64,000 bases of DNA from Halomonas campaniensis (GCF_002211105.1 NZ_JPUA01000043.1:98879-162878), one strand, 5' to 3'. Shown: positions 42,310-54,395, numbered from the stretch's first letter. Translations and numbers: made by a program. Notes: generated from the sequence alone by a model not told the origin.

Positions 42310-45014
42310 TCACCAATAATCAATCTCTCAATGGCCGCAGCCGTGACCGGACGCCCAAACAGATAGCCTTGATAAGCGTGGCAGTCGTGGGCCAGTAGCC
42401 ACGCCTGCTGCGCTTTGGTTTCCACCCCCTCGGCAATAACCTCTAGATTGAGGCTCTCTGCCAGAACAATGGTACTCTCCACAATCGCCGCATTGGCCTG
42501 ACTTTCCAGCACCTGCTGCACAAAGGATTGATCGATTTTAAGCTGATCCAGCGGCAGTTGGGCCAAATACGCCAGCGATGAGTAACCGGTGCCGAAATCA
42601 TCCAGAGAGAAACGCACGCCACGCGCTTTCAGGGCGAGCATTTTATCCCGGGCGTCATCCCGCGCTTCCACAAACAGTGACTCCGTCACTTCCAGCTTTA
42701 GCTGTTGAAGCGGCGCCTGGGTACGCGCAAAAACCCCTTCTACTCGGGCCAGAAATTGCTCATCGCGAAACTGGAGCGGACTGATATTCACCGATATGGT
42801 CAATTGGCTTAGTCGGGGGTGCTGCGCCCAACGCGCTAATTGATAGCAGGCGTCCTCCAAGACCCATTCGCCCACATCGTTTATCAATTCATTGCTTTCC
42901 AGCAGCGGTATAAAGTCGCCTGGAGAGACCATGCCACGCTCAGGATGATGCCAGCGCAGCAGCGCTTCAACGCCAGTGATCGTTCCGTAGTGATCAACCT
43001 GTGGCTGGTAATAGAGCTGCCACTGCTGACTGGCCTGGGCTTGGCGCAGATCCGACTCTAACTTTACATGGGCCAATAGCGCTGCCTGCATTGAAGGATC
43101 AAAAAAGCAGAGCCCGTGGCGACCATTGCTCTTAGCCTGAAAGAGCGCCATATCCACCTGCTGCAGATAGTCATCAACGCCGTACTCATTGCTCGCCATA
43201 ATCGTAATACCAATGCTCCCCGTCACCATGATGCTCTCTTCGGCGAGCGTGATTGGCTCGTTAAGGGTCGCTAGCAATTTATAGGCGATACGCTCCACCA
43301 GCCGCGTGGTCTGAGCATCATTGCTATCCACGCCCTCAATTAAGACCGCAAATTCATCGCTCCCCAGCCGCGCCAAAGTGTCGGTATCCCGCAACATCTG
43401 GCCCATCCGTCGTGCCACGCTCTGTAGTACCTGATCTCCCGCATAGTGACCCAAGGTGTCATTGATTTGCTTAAAGTTGTCGATATCGATAAACAGTAGC
43501 GCTCCGCAACGCTGATGGCGCTGAAGCTCCTTAAGGGCAGTGCCCATGCGATCCATAAACAGTCGCCGGTTCGCCAACCCGGTTAGGGTGTCATAAAACG
43601 CCAGCTGATGAATCTCCTGCTCAGCGGCTTTACGCTCGCTGATATCGCTCATAGTGGCCACGTAGTGAGTTAAGGTGCCCTCATCACTGTAGACAGCACT
43701 TATGGTTAGCCACTCGGGAAACAGTTCACCATTCTTACGCTGGTTCCATATCTCGCCTTCCCAGTTACCGGTTTTGATAACACGCTTCCATAAACGCCGG
43801 TAAAAGGTGGCATTTTGTAGACCAGAGCTGAACATGCGAGGGTTGTTACCGACTATCTCGGCTTCGCTATAGCCAGTGATACGGCTGAAGGTCTCATTAA
43901 CCTTGAGTATGGTGCCCCGAGGATCGGTGATTAGAATGCCTAAATGTGTTTGAAAGGCGGCAGCGGCGATTTGCGCCTCGGCACGGGCCTGCTCACGCTC
44001 TTCAATGCGCTGGCGCAGTTGATGCGCCAACGCTAAACGGTTCAGGTAGTGGCGTACCCCCCAAGCGCCCAACAGGGCAATGACTGCCGTCACCAGCATT
44101 AAAATCAAAGCGCGCTGCCGCCAGGCGGAAAGCAGCTCGTGAAGGTCTACGCCGACCACGGCCAGCATGGGATACTCGCCCACCCTCAGTACCCGAAACA
44201 GACGCTTACGGCCATCAATAGGCGAGTTAAAGTTGATTGACCAAGTAGACTCGCCACGGGTAAGCCACTCAACCGTTTCAGGGCTATCTATAGTCGTACC
44301 GATCGAAAATGACGCTTCCGGTATAGGGTACCGGGCAATAAACTTTAAATCGGAATCAACCAGGGCAATGCTCTCACCATCGTAGACACTCATCTGCTCA
44401 AGCGAGTCGGCAAATACTTGCGGTAGAACGCGAGAAATCACTACCCCGGCAAAATCACCGTGCGAGCTTTCAAAGCGCCGACCGTGGTACAAATAGAAGC
44501 GCTGATCACTTGTGGATAAGTTGAGTGGGGTAATTTTCTCCTGCTCTCTACCCTCTTCAAAATCGCTAAAAAAAGTCGTTGCCCGGATATTGAAGTTGGT
44601 ATTCCATTTACCGCTGCCACTCGCCAGCAAACGTCCCTCGGCATCTATAATGACTATTTCGTCAATCATAGGCATATACTGGGTAAGGTTTTCCAACGAA
44701 CGTTGAAGCTCTTCCATGTGTTCGCTATCAGTCATTCCTTGCAGCGCTAATAGTTCTGTTAGCCCAAATAATGCTTGACCACTTTGTGCAAACACGCCTT
44801 TTGCCCACTCATTGACCACGTTGGCACGGGCGGTAATACGAGACTCGGCAGCCGTAATTTCTTGCCTATACTGTTCGCTCAGCAGCCAACCGAAAAGTAC
44901 CATCATGACAAGCAGTGCTAGCAGATATAGCGCAATCACATGGCGACGCTGTTGCCGGTAAGTCTTGGTAGCTTTCAACACATCATCATTTACATTAGTG
45001 GAGGTAGCGGACAT
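42306..45014 (-). CDS. Membrane-bound PAS-GGDEF-EAL protein
   Basis: A 902-residue c-di-GMP protein. TM1 (about 24-47) and TM2 (about 300-322) flank a periplasmic sensor of Cache-like type with FYLYHGRRFESSHGD and VDSDLKFIARYP. A PAS domain follows, with GYSEAEIVGNNPRMFSSG. The GGDEF motif is altered to GSDEF (LARLGSDEFAVLIEG). The EAL domain looks complete: EALLRWHHPERG, EVTESLF, DDFGTGYSSLAYL, KIDQSFV and EGVET. It is thus probably mainly a phosphodiesterase, possibly with residual cyclase activity. It stands alone, convergent with the cobW-like gene. Confidence 0.92.
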   Translation of the reverse strand: MSATSTNVNDDVLKATKTYRQQRRHVIALYLLALLVMMVLFGWLLSEQYRQEITAAESRITARANVVNEWAKGVFAQSGQALFGLTELLALQGMTDSEHMEELQRSLENLTQYMPMIDEIVIIDAEGRLLASGSGKWNTNFNIRATTFFSDFEEGREQEKITPLNLSTSDQRFYLYHGRRFESSHGDFAGVVISRVLPQVFADSLEQMSVYDGESIALVDSDLKFIARYPIPEASFSIGTTIDSPETVEWLTRGESTWSINFNSPIDGRKRLFRVLRVGEYPMLAVVGVDLHELLSAWRQRALILMLVTAVIALLGAWGVRHYLNRLALAHQLRQRIEEREQARAEAQIAAAAFQTHLGILITDPRGTILKVNETFSRITGYSEAEIVGNNPRMFSSGLQNATFYRRLWKRVIKTGNWEGEIWNQRKNGELFPEWLTISAVYSDEGTLTHYVATMSDISERKAAEQEIHQLAFYDTLTGLANRRLFMDRMGTALKELQRHQRCGALLFIDIDNFKQINDTLGHYAGDQVLQSVARRMGQMLRDTDTLARLGSDEFAVLIEGVDSNDAQTTRLVERIAYKLLATLNEPITLAEESIMVTGSIGITIMASNEYGVDDYLQQVDMALFQAKSNGRHGLCFFDPSMQAALLAHVKLESDLRQAQASQQWQLYYQPQVDHYGTITGVEALLRWHHPERGMVSPGDFIPLLESNELINDVGEWVLEDACYQLARWAQHPRLSQLTISVNISPLQFRDEQFLARVEGVFARTQAPLQQLKLEVTESLFVEARDDARDKMLALKARGVRFSLDDFGTGYSSLAYLAQLPLDQLKIDQSFVQQVLESQANAAIVESTIVLAESLNLEVIAEGVETKAQQAWLLAHDCHAYQGYLFGRPVTAAAIERLIIGD

Positions 45015-45085
45015 CGCGCAGAAGCCTTATGCAGGTAACCCTTGGAGACACCTGATAGAGTGTAAAAAGTAACCAGAAATACTAT

Positions 45086-45112
45086 TAAAGCACGCGCTGA
45101 CACGCGGCTTTA
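45086..45112. promoter_or_regulatory. Inverted repeat between GGDEF-EAL and LysR genes
   Basis: TAAAGC-a-CGCG and CGCG-GCTTTA form a 10-bp inverted repeat, broken by one extra base, around a six-base loop. It lies 72 bases upstream of the minus-strand GGDEF-EAL start and about 110 bases before the LysR gene. Operator or attenuator; nothing else was seen in this 206-base gap. Confidence 0.35.
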
Positions 45113-45220
45113 GCTGAATAGTGCCGTGGCGCTTTTAGGATGTATATCAGTTTTTATCACCGTTAATACGTTGAAAAGCGTGACCTTATGTATTGATAGC
45201 CTACCTACCAGGGAATTGTT

Positions 45221-46123
45221 ATGGCATCGCTGGGCCAGATGAGTGACTACGAGATACGTCTCATCCGTATTTTTAAGACCGTCGTTGAGTGCGGCGGCTT
45301 TACCGCGGCGGAAACCACGCTGGGGATTAGCCGTTCGGCGATTAGCCAGCATATGAATGATCTGGAGGGGCGGCTGGGCTTTTCGCTCTGCCAACGTGGG
45401 CGCGGCGGGTTTAGTTTAACCGAAGAGGGCAAAGAGATTTATCAGGCAGGGTTAACGCTACTTACCGCGCTTGAAACGTTTAAAAGCGATGTTAACGCGC
45501 TACATCAAACGATTAAAGGCGAGCTGAATATCGGCATCACCGATAATCTGGTGACACTACCCGCCATGCATGTCACTAATGCATTGACGGAGCTTAGCGC
45601 ACCGGAGCATGAGGTAACGCTGCATATTCATATGGAGCCGTCTGACGCGGTCATCCGAGGCGTGATGGATGGCCACCTGCACGTCGGCGTTGTGCCTGCG
45701 GTGAACCTGCCCACCAGCTTAGAAGCGCGCCACCTGTATGATGAGCCATCCTATCTTTACTGCGCGGCGGGCCATCCGCTGTTTACTGAGGATGATGACG
45801 TGCTCAGTGGTGAGGATATCGCCCAGCATGCCGCTATTTCGCCCCGCTATCCGTTACCGGTTGAGGCGCGCCAGGCACATGATGTGCTCAGCCTGCGTGC
45901 TTCGGCATCTGATCGCGAAGGCGCCGCCTTTTTGATTCTGACCGGGCGCTTTATCGGCTTTCTACCTGAGCATGTCGCCGCACAGTGGGTGGCTGCAGGC
46001 AAAATGCGGGCGCTGCATACCAACACGCAGCACTACCGCATCCCCTTTGTACTGATTACCCGCCATGATCGCCGCCCTAACCGGGTTGTTGATGCGTTCT
46101 TGCGTTTCATCAAGAGCAGCTAA
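45221..46123 (+). CDS. LysR-family transcriptional regulator
   Basis: A 300-residue regulator. The winged helix-turn-helix at about 10-70 contains GGFTAAETTLGISRSAISQHMNDLEGRLGF in the usual position. The effector domain (about 95-295) is of periplasmic-binding type, starting at KGELNIGITDNLV. It is adjacent to and convergent with the NCS1 permease gene of the pyrimidine-degradation set, and LysR proteins often govern such catabolic genes. Control of that set is likely but rests on context only. Confidence 0.9.
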   Translation: MASLGQMSDYEIRLIRIFKTVVECGGFTAAETTLGISRSAISQHMNDLEGRLGFSLCQRGRGGFSLTEEGKEIYQAGLTLLTALETFKSDVNALHQTIKGELNIGITDNLVTLPAMHVTNALTELSAPEHEVTLHIHMEPSDAVIRGVMDGHLHVGVVPAVNLPTSLEARHLYDEPSYLYCAAGHPLFTEDDDVLSGEDIAQHAAISPRYPLPVEARQAHDVLSLRASASDREGAAFLILTGRFIGFLPEHVAAQWVAAGKMRALHTNTQHYRIPFVLITRHDRRPNRVVDAFLRFIKSS

Positions 46124-46129
46124 AATAGA

Positions 46130-46152
46130 AACCCCGGCACGAAGCCGGGGTT
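46130..46152. terminator. Bidirectional terminator between LysR and NCS1 permease genes
   Basis: A perfect 9-bp stem AACCCCGGC / GCCGGGGTT with a five-base loop lies between the two convergent stops. On the minus strand it is followed by TTCTATTTT, so termination of the permease transcript is the stronger case. Confidence 0.75.
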
Positions 46153-46159
46153 CAACTGT

Positions 46160-47677
46160 TTAGCGCTGCTCGGCGGCCTCCTTGGCCATTATCGGTGCAG
46201 GCCCCGCCTGTGGCGAAGAAGACAGCACTTGGCTGGCAACAAAATATACGATGGCCCCCAGCGCCGAGCCGGTGAACCAGCCGTAGTCGTAGAACCAGTT
46301 CATGGTGCCGGTTAACAGCGATAGTAAAGTAAGCGCCACGGGCACACCGAAGGCGATGAAACCAGCGACATTCACCGCAGGATAGGCATGGCTATCCATG
46401 TACAGGCTCGGCACATCCAAACGCTGCTTTTTAATCAGGAAGTAGTCCACCGCCATAATGCCCGCGATAGGGCCTAGCAGGCTTGAGTAGCCCAACAGCC
46501 AGTTGGAGTACATCTGCTCCAGAGACACGCCAGGTGGAATGATCCCCGCTTTTTGCAGCAGATCATAGCCCATCAGCAGCACGCCCACGGCACCCGTTAA
46601 AAGTACGCCGCGCGTCTGATTAATCAATTTAGGCGCAATATTCTGGAAATCGTTGGTGGGTGAGACAATATTAGCGGCGGTATTGGTAGAAAGGGTTGCG
46701 ATGATAATTAACAGCATCGCCAGCACGACCCAAAATGGGCTATCGATCATTCCGATCAGATTGACCGGGTCGGCAACGGTTTGGCCCACCAGCGTCTCGG
46801 AAGCAGCGGTTAACACCACGCCGAGGGCGGCAAAGAAAAACATCGTCAGCGGCAGCCCTATCACCTGGCCGACGATTTGGTCTTTTTGGCTTTTGGCAAA
46901 GCGGCTGAAATCAGGAATATTCAGCGATAGCGTGGCCCAAAAACCCACCATGGCGGTTAAGCCCGCGAAGAAGTAGCCGTATACCGATGCCCCTTCAGGC
47001 CGCGACGGCGGCTGCGCCAGTAATTCGGTCATCGACATATGCGGCCACGCCCACACCATCAGGCCAACCCCGACTGCCAACAGCAATGGTGCCGCCAGCG
47101 TCTCCAGCCATTTAATCGACTCTGCCCCACGAACCACCACATAGAGGTTCATTGCGCCGAAGACAAAAAATCCGATCACTTCACCTACACCGCCAAGCGC
47201 AGCCCATGCGGGAATCAACTCAGACAGCAGCAAGTGAATAGCCAGCCCGCCAAACATGGTTTGGATACCAAACCAGCCACAGCCAACCAACGCGCGCACC
47301 AGGCAGGGTACGTTGGAGCCTAAAATACCGAACGATGAGCGCAGCACGACCGGAAAGGGAATACCAAACTTGGTTCCAGGAAATGCATTTAAAGTGAGAG
47401 GAATCAATACGATCACGTTGGCTAAGAGAATGGCGAACAGCGCTTCCCCTACGCTCAACCCAAAATAGGCGGTTAATACCCCGCCTAGCGTGTAGGTGGG
47501 TACGCAGATCGACATGCCTACCCACAGCGCCGCAATATTCCACTTGCTCCAAGTACGCTCGCTGGCCTGGGTAGGCGCAATATCCACATTAAAACGCGCG
47601 CTGTTGCGTACATCGTCCCCCACATCAAGCTCAATCAATCCGCCTCGATCCACCATCTGAGAGGTTATTTCGGTCAT
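46160..47677 (-). CDS. NCS1-family nucleobase/hydantoin permease
   Basis: A 505-residue permease with about twelve membrane segments. NCS1 features include WSKWNIAALWVGMSICVPTY at the first helix, LRSSFGILGSNVPCLVRALVGCGWFGIQ and FSRFAKSQKDQIVGQVIGLP. Members carry uracil, cytosine, allantoin or hydantoins with sodium or protons. Its position opposite the dihydropyrimidinase operon suggests uptake of uracil, thymine or a dihydropyrimidine/hydantoin. A ggaga ribosome site precedes the ATG. The divergent catabolic operon lies 574 bases away. Confidence 0.92.
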   Translation of the reverse strand: MTEITSQMVDRGGLIELDVGDDVRNSARFNVDIAPTQASERTWSKWNIAALWVGMSICVPTYTLGGVLTAYFGLSVGEALFAILLANVIVLIPLTLNAFPGTKFGIPFPVVLRSSFGILGSNVPCLVRALVGCGWFGIQTMFGGLAIHLLLSELIPAWAALGGVGEVIGFFVFGAMNLYVVVRGAESIKWLETLAAPLLLAVGVGLMVWAWPHMSMTELLAQPPSRPEGASVYGYFFAGLTAMVGFWATLSLNIPDFSRFAKSQKDQIVGQVIGLPLTMFFFAALGVVLTAASETLVGQTVADPVNLIGMIDSPFWVVLAMLLIIIATLSTNTAANIVSPTNDFQNIAPKLINQTRGVLLTGAVGVLLMGYDLLQKAGIIPPGVSLEQMYSNWLLGYSSLLGPIAGIMAVDYFLIKKQRLDVPSLYMDSHAYPAVNVAGFIAFGVPVALTLLSLLTGTMNWFYDYGWFTGSALGAIVYFVASQVLSSSPQAGPAPIMAKEAAEQR

Positions 47678-48251
47678 TTTTTATCTCCTCAGCATTGCGT
47701 TGTCCACCACTCCCACGGTCAGTGGAGCTGTTCAAAAAGACGCTTAGAAATCATGGCTGTTAGAAACCATAGCTTTTAGAAAACAAGCAATAAGTGTGCC
47801 TATCCACAAAAGCAGGACAACTAACTCCTTGATTAAAAACTGTCTTAAGGGACAACAATATTATTGTTAGCTTGTTACCTTACCCTCTTTCCCAACTCAA
47901 ACAAAAACCAATTAAACAAAGCTAGATCAAAAAAAATATTTGCACCAACACTAAGCACAAAAATACGACGAATATCCATAAAAAATCAACTAACACAATG
48001 ATTACAAAACAAAAAACAGGCAATCTATAACGGTGCAAGGGTTCACCAAAAAAGTGAATTCAGCTGCATAAAATAATAAAAACAAACGAACTCAAAGAGT
48101 TAAATGCGATTGTAGAAATTGAATTTTAAGACTTGCTAAAACCACCAAGCCAGCGATACTTTCAACAAAAGCTGCCAGACCAGTCAGCTTTATAATATTA
48201 ATTCTCAACTCCTAAACACGCTTTAAATCAACAATCAGAGGGGAGTGCCTC
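47678..48251. promoter_or_regulatory. AT-rich divergent control region of the pyrimidine genes (574 bases, no gene)
   Basis: This gap is far more AT-rich than the genes around it and holds no convincing ORF. Two adjoining palindromes stand out: TGTC-N6-GACA at 47841-47854 and AACAATA-T-TATTGTT at 47854-47868 (perfect 7-bp arms). A TATAAT at 48191-48196 lies 55 bases before the downstream start but has no good -35, fitting an activator-dependent promoter. A strong gaggggag precedes the ATG at 48252. The region may hold binding sites for the nearby LysR protein. Confidence 0.5.
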
Positions 48252-50586
<2,335 letters not shown>

Positions 50587-50644
50587 ATAAGAAAGAACGA
50601 CCAAGACCAACAGCTGTGCCCATAACAACAGCGGAGGCTCTACT

Positions 50645-52024
50645 GTGACTAGCCCACTGAACCACCTACCCAGCGCAAAAGAGGTCGGCACCTATGACCC
50701 GGATACGCTGGCAAGCAACTTTAGCGACCTACACCCACCGCTTACTCCGCGCCAGGCGATGATTGAAAGCCAGCGCTGCCTCTACTGCTATGACGCACCT
50801 TGCGTAGAGGCTTGCCCATCGGATATCGATATCCCGAGCTTTATTCGCCAGATCAGCGAGAACAATATCAACGGCGCGGCAGAAACCATTCTGGAAGCCA
50901 ACATTCTTGGCGGCAGCTGCGCCCGGGTGTGCCCCACCGAAATTCTCTGTGAACGCAGCTGCGTACGCAATCACGACGCCGAGTGCCAGCCGGTGCTAAT
51001 CGGCCTGTTACAGCGCCACGCTACCGATAACATGCAGTTCGATAGCCACCCCTTTAAGCGCGCCGCCAGCACAGGCCGCCATATTGCCGTGGTAGGCGCC
51101 GGTCCGGCGGGGCTCTCCTGCGCTCACCGCCTAGCCATGCTGGGCCACCAAGTAACGATTTTTGAAGCCAAACAGAAGCCCGGCGGGCTAAATGAATACG
51201 GGATTGCCCGCTACAAAATGACCGACGACTTCGCCCACAAGGAAGTCGAGTTTTTGCTGGAAATTGGCGGCATCGAGATTCAGTACGGCCAACGGCTGGG
51301 CGAAAGCCTGGAGCTTGCCACGCTCCATAAGCAGTACGATAGCGTGTTTCTTGGCTTGGGCCTGGGCGCCAGCCGTGCCCTGGGTTTAACCGGGGAGCAA
51401 GCACCCGGCCTGATGCCTGCGGTGGACTACATCAACGTTCTCCGCCAGGCCGACGACCTGGGCACTCTTGCGGTAGCCCAGCGCTGTATCGTGATTGGCG
51501 CAGGCAATACCGCCATTGATATGGCCACCCAAATGGCCCGCTTAGGCGCTACGGAGGTAACGCTGGTTTACCGTCGCGGTATTGAAGCCATGTCCGCCAC
51601 CGACCACGAGCAGGAGATCGCCAAAGCCAACGGTGTGCGCATGGTGACCTGGGCGCAGCCCGACGAGATTCTGCTAGATGATCAGGGCCGTGTAGCGGGC
51701 ATGCGCTTTGCCAAGACTTACGACCAAGCAGGCGGCTTAACCACTACCGGAGAAACCTTCGAGGTTGTCGCTGACGCCATCTTTAAAGCCATCGGTCAGG
51801 ACTTCGAGGGCGAAAGTCTACGCGACGCCACCGCCGCTGAACTCGCCCGCGACGGCGAACGTATTCATGTGGATGAGATGTTCCGCACCTCGTTGCCCAA
51901 TGTGTACGCCGGTGGCGACTGTGTGAAGCCCGGCCAAGACCTTACCGTTCAGGCCGTGCAGCACGGCAAACTGGCCGCTCACGCCATTCATCAAGCGCTC
52001 GCCGCCAAGCAGGAGGCCGCATGA
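50645..52024 (+). CDS. preT: NAD-dependent dihydropyrimidine dehydrogenase subunit PreT
   Basis: A 459-residue flavoprotein that supplies electrons from NADH to PreA. The N-terminal cysteine-rich domain has CLYCYDAPCVEACPS, CARVCPTEILCERSC for iron-sulfur clusters. VVGAGPAGLSCAHRLAMLG binds FAD and VIGAGNTAIDMATQ binds NAD. The start is GTG at 50645, with ggagg eight bases upstream; no ATG fits. It overlaps preA by ATGA. Together PreTA reduces uracil or thymine to the dihydro form. Confidence 0.94.
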   Translation: MTSPLNHLPSAKEVGTYDPDTLASNFSDLHPPLTPRQAMIESQRCLYCYDAPCVEACPSDIDIPSFIRQISENNINGAAETILEANILGGSCARVCPTEILCERSCVRNHDAECQPVLIGLLQRHATDNMQFDSHPFKRAASTGRHIAVVGAGPAGLSCAHRLAMLGHQVTIFEAKQKPGGLNEYGIARYKMTDDFAHKEVEFLLEIGGIEIQYGQRLGESLELATLHKQYDSVFLGLGLGASRALGLTGEQAPGLMPAVDYINVLRQADDLGTLAVAQRCIVIGAGNTAIDMATQMARLGATEVTLVYRRGIEAMSATDHEQEIAKANGVRMVTWAQPDEILLDDQGRVAGMRFAKTYDQAGGLTTTGETFEVVADAIFKAIGQDFEGESLRDATAAELARDGERIHVDEMFRTSLPNVYAGGDCVKPGQDLTVQAVQHGKLAAHAIHQALAAKQEAA

Positions 52025-53355
52025 ATACCACCCCGCTCTCTTTCCCAGGTAAGAAAAACAGTGGCGACAGCGTCGTCAACGGCGTTGATCTATCGGTTAA
52101 TTTTGCTGGCATCAAAGCCCCCAATCCGTTCTGGCTGGCCTCTGCACCGCCCACCGACAAGGCCTACAACGTGGTACGCGCCTATGAGGCGGGCTGGGGC
52201 GGCGTGGTGTGGAAAACCCTTGGCGAAGAGCCACCCGCGGTGAATGTCTCCTCGCGCTACTCGGCCCATTACGGCAAGAACCGCGAGGTCATCGGCTTTA
52301 ATAATATCGAGCTGATTACTGACCGTTCGCTTGAGATCAACCTTAAAGAGATCACCCAAGTGAAGAAGGATTGGCCCGACCGTGCGCTGATCGTCTCCAT
52401 TATGGTGCCCTGCAATGAAGGGGCCTGGGCGTATATTCTGCCGCGGGTGGAAGCCACCGGCGCGGACGGCATTGAGCTCAACCTGGGCTGCCCCCACGGC
52501 ATGCCGGAGCGCGGCATGGGCGCGGCAGTAGGCCAAAACCCCGATCTGATCGAAAAAGTCACCTACTGGTGTAAAAAGCACTACTCCAAACCGGTGATTG
52601 TAAAGCTCACCCCCAATATCACCGATATTCGCGTGGGCGCCCAGGCAGCGCTTAGGGGTGGTGCCGATGCGGTGTCGTTGATCAACACCATCAATTCAAT
52701 CACCAGTATTGACCTGGACAATATGGTCGCCAAACCCACTGTGGGCCACCAAAGCACTCATGGCGGCTACTGCGGCAGCGCCGTAAAACCCATTGCCATG
52801 AATATGGTGGCGGAAATTGCTCGCGACCCGGCAACGCCGACGCTGCCCATTTCAGGCATTGGCGGCATTTCCACCTGGCGGGATGCGGCGGAATTTATCG
52901 CTCTAGGTGCGGGCAGCGTGCAGGTGTGCACCGCGGCAATGCTCAACGGTTTCCGCATTGTAGAGGAGATGAAGGACGGCCTCTCTCGCTGGATGGCGGA
53001 AAAAGACTACGATTCCATCGAGGCGTTCTCCCGTAAGGCGATACCGCAAACCACTGACTGGAAACATCTGGATATCAACTTCAAGACCATCGCCAAGATC
53101 GATCAGGATCTGTGCATCGAGTGTGGCCGCTGCTATATCGCTTGCGAGGATACTTCGCACCAGTCGATTGCCAAGCTTACCGAGCAGGACGGCGCGCGGC
53201 GTTATGAAGTGATTGAAGAGGAGTGCGTAGGCTGCAATCTCTGCCAGATCACCTGCCCGGTGGAAAACTGCATCACCATGGTGCCCCAGGAAACCGGTCA
53301 ACCCTTCCTAGCCTGGGATAACGACCCGCGTAATCCCTTCCGGGTTGCCTCTTAA
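52021..53355 (+). CDS. preA: NAD-dependent dihydropyrimidine dehydrogenase subunit PreA
   Basis: A 444-residue FMN enzyme. The dihydroorotate-dehydrogenase-like barrel contains NLGCPHGMPERGMGAAVGQ, with the active-site Cys157 and the conserved His159. Two ferredoxin motifs lie at the end: CIECGRCYIACEDTSH and CVGCNLCQITCPVENC, which bring electrons from PreT. It catalyses the first, reductive step of uracil/thymine degradation. It is the last gene of the operon. Confidence 0.95.
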   Translation: MNTTPLSFPGKKNSGDSVVNGVDLSVNFAGIKAPNPFWLASAPPTDKAYNVVRAYEAGWGGVVWKTLGEEPPAVNVSSRYSAHYGKNREVIGFNNIELITDRSLEINLKEITQVKKDWPDRALIVSIMVPCNEGAWAYILPRVEATGADGIELNLGCPHGMPERGMGAAVGQNPDLIEKVTYWCKKHYSKPVIVKLTPNITDIRVGAQAALRGGADAVSLINTINSITSIDLDNMVAKPTVGHQSTHGGYCGSAVKPIAMNMVAEIARDPATPTLPISGIGGISTWRDAAEFIALGAGSVQVCTAAMLNGFRIVEEMKDGLSRWMAEKDYDSIEAFSRKAIPQTTDWKHLDINFKTIAKIDQDLCIECGRCYIACEDTSHQSIAKLTEQDGARRYEVIEEECVGCNLCQITCPVENCITMVPQETGQPFLAWDNDPRNPFRVAS

Positions 53356-53384
53356 GCTCTTAACCCTCTCTTTTACACTTCCCG

Positions 53385-53407
53385 CCGCCCTCAGTCTGTG
53401 AGGGCGG
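53385..53407 (+). terminator. Hairpin after preA, possible terminator
   Basis: CCGCCCTCA and TGAGGGCGG form a perfect 9-bp stem with a five-base loop about 30 bases after the preA stop. No U-run follows, so termination may be weak or need Rho. Confidence 0.55.
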
Positions 53408-53463
53408 TCGCGTTTCGCGCAACGTGCTGTTCCATCACCAAGTAGCGACAAGACACAGTATCC

Positions 53464-53506
53464 TTGAGAATATGAGAAGCTGTCGCATATAGAATATTTT
53501 CTCATA
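53464..53506 (+). promoter_or_regulatory. Putative promoter with inverted repeat before the siderophore-type binding protein
   Basis: TTGAGA (53464-53469) and TATAGA (53488-53493), 18 bases apart, resemble -35 and -10 boxes. TATGAGAA (53471-53478) and TTCTCATA (53499-53506) are perfect 8-bp inverted arms that bracket the -10. The arrangement suits a repressor site. It matches the Fur consensus poorly, so the regulator is not named. Confidence 0.45.
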
Positions 53507-53518
53507 AAAGGAAGATCG

Positions 53519-54382
53519 ATGAAGTTCGCTATCACTACCACCGCCATACTCTTAGCAACTGCCAGCGCCACCGTGAGCGCTGACCAGCGAATCGCCACCT
53601 TCGATTTAGGCAGCCTGGATACGCTGGATGCGCTAGGTTTAAATGCGCAGGTAGTGGGTGTGCCGAAAGCCAGCCTGCCTGACTATCTTGAGCAATATGC
53701 AGCCGATAACGTCACCGATATTGGCGGCCTGCGCTCACCGGATATGGATACTCTTGGCGAAAGCGAGCCCAGCCTGATTCTCTACACTGGCCGCCAGGGT
53801 GAGTGGGAAGAAGAGCTTGGCGAAATCGCCCCGCTGCTCAACACCAGCTTGCAGGGTGACGACTATCTGGCTGCTTTTGACGCCAATGTACGCGAACTAG
53901 CGAGTCGTTTAGCAGTGGAAAGAAAAGCCGAAGAGGCGCTTGGTACACTGCACGCAGAGATTGAGACCCAGCGCGAAGCGTTAAGCAACGCCCCCCGCAC
54001 GCTGGTAGTAACCCACAACGGCGGCAATCTGATGCTGAATCAACACCCGGTCGTTCACGACGTACTGGGCATTGCAGCATTAGAGATGCCCGCAAATGTC
54101 ACTTCTGAAACCCGCGGTAACCGTACCTTTACCCCGCTTTCACCTGAGGCAATTAGTGAAATTGATCCGCAAGTCGTGCTGGTAATTGATCGCAGCGCCG
54201 CGATTGGCGATGAACCCGCCAACGCTGATGCTTTAGCGCAAACGTTCTTAGATGCGGGAGCTGAGAAAGCGCGGGTCGTTATGTTAACGCCCGCGCTATG
54301 GTACCTCTCAGGCGGTGGACTGCAGAGCCTGGCGCTTCAGGTTGAAGAAGTGGCTGCGGCACTGAACTCGCCAAGGGAGTAG
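53519..54382 (+). CDS. Periplasmic substrate-binding protein of the FatB/FecB (siderophore/metal) type
   Basis: A 287-residue protein with a signal peptide ending TVSA (cleavage after about residue 21). The two-lobed class III fold is suggested by TFDLGSLDTLDALGL, RSPDMDTLGESEPSLILYTGR and LGIAALEMPANVTSETRGNRTFTPLSPEAISEIDPQVVLVIDR, which follow the pattern of FatB/YclQ-like siderophore binders. No permease or ATPase gene is next to it; upstream is preA and downstream a convergent chemoreceptor. It may work with a remote transporter or as a sensor partner. The ligand is unknown. Confidence 0.8.
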   Translation: MKFAITTTAILLATASATVSADQRIATFDLGSLDTLDALGLNAQVVGVPKASLPDYLEQYAADNVTDIGGLRSPDMDTLGESEPSLILYTGRQGEWEEELGEIAPLLNTSLQGDDYLAAFDANVRELASRLAVERKAEEALGTLHAEIETQREALSNAPRTLVVTHNGGNLMLNQHPVVHDVLGIAALEMPANVTSETRGNRTFTPLSPEAISEIDPQVVLVIDRSAAIGDEPANADALAQTFLDAGAEKARVVMLTPALWYLSGGGLQSLALQVEEVAAALNSPRE

Positions 54383-54395
54383 GTGCTCGCTAGAC

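Noticed and set aside
53471-53506. Fur box before the siderophore-type binding protein
   Set aside because: Aligned to the 19-bp consensus it matches only about 8 positions; kept as an unnamed inverted repeat.
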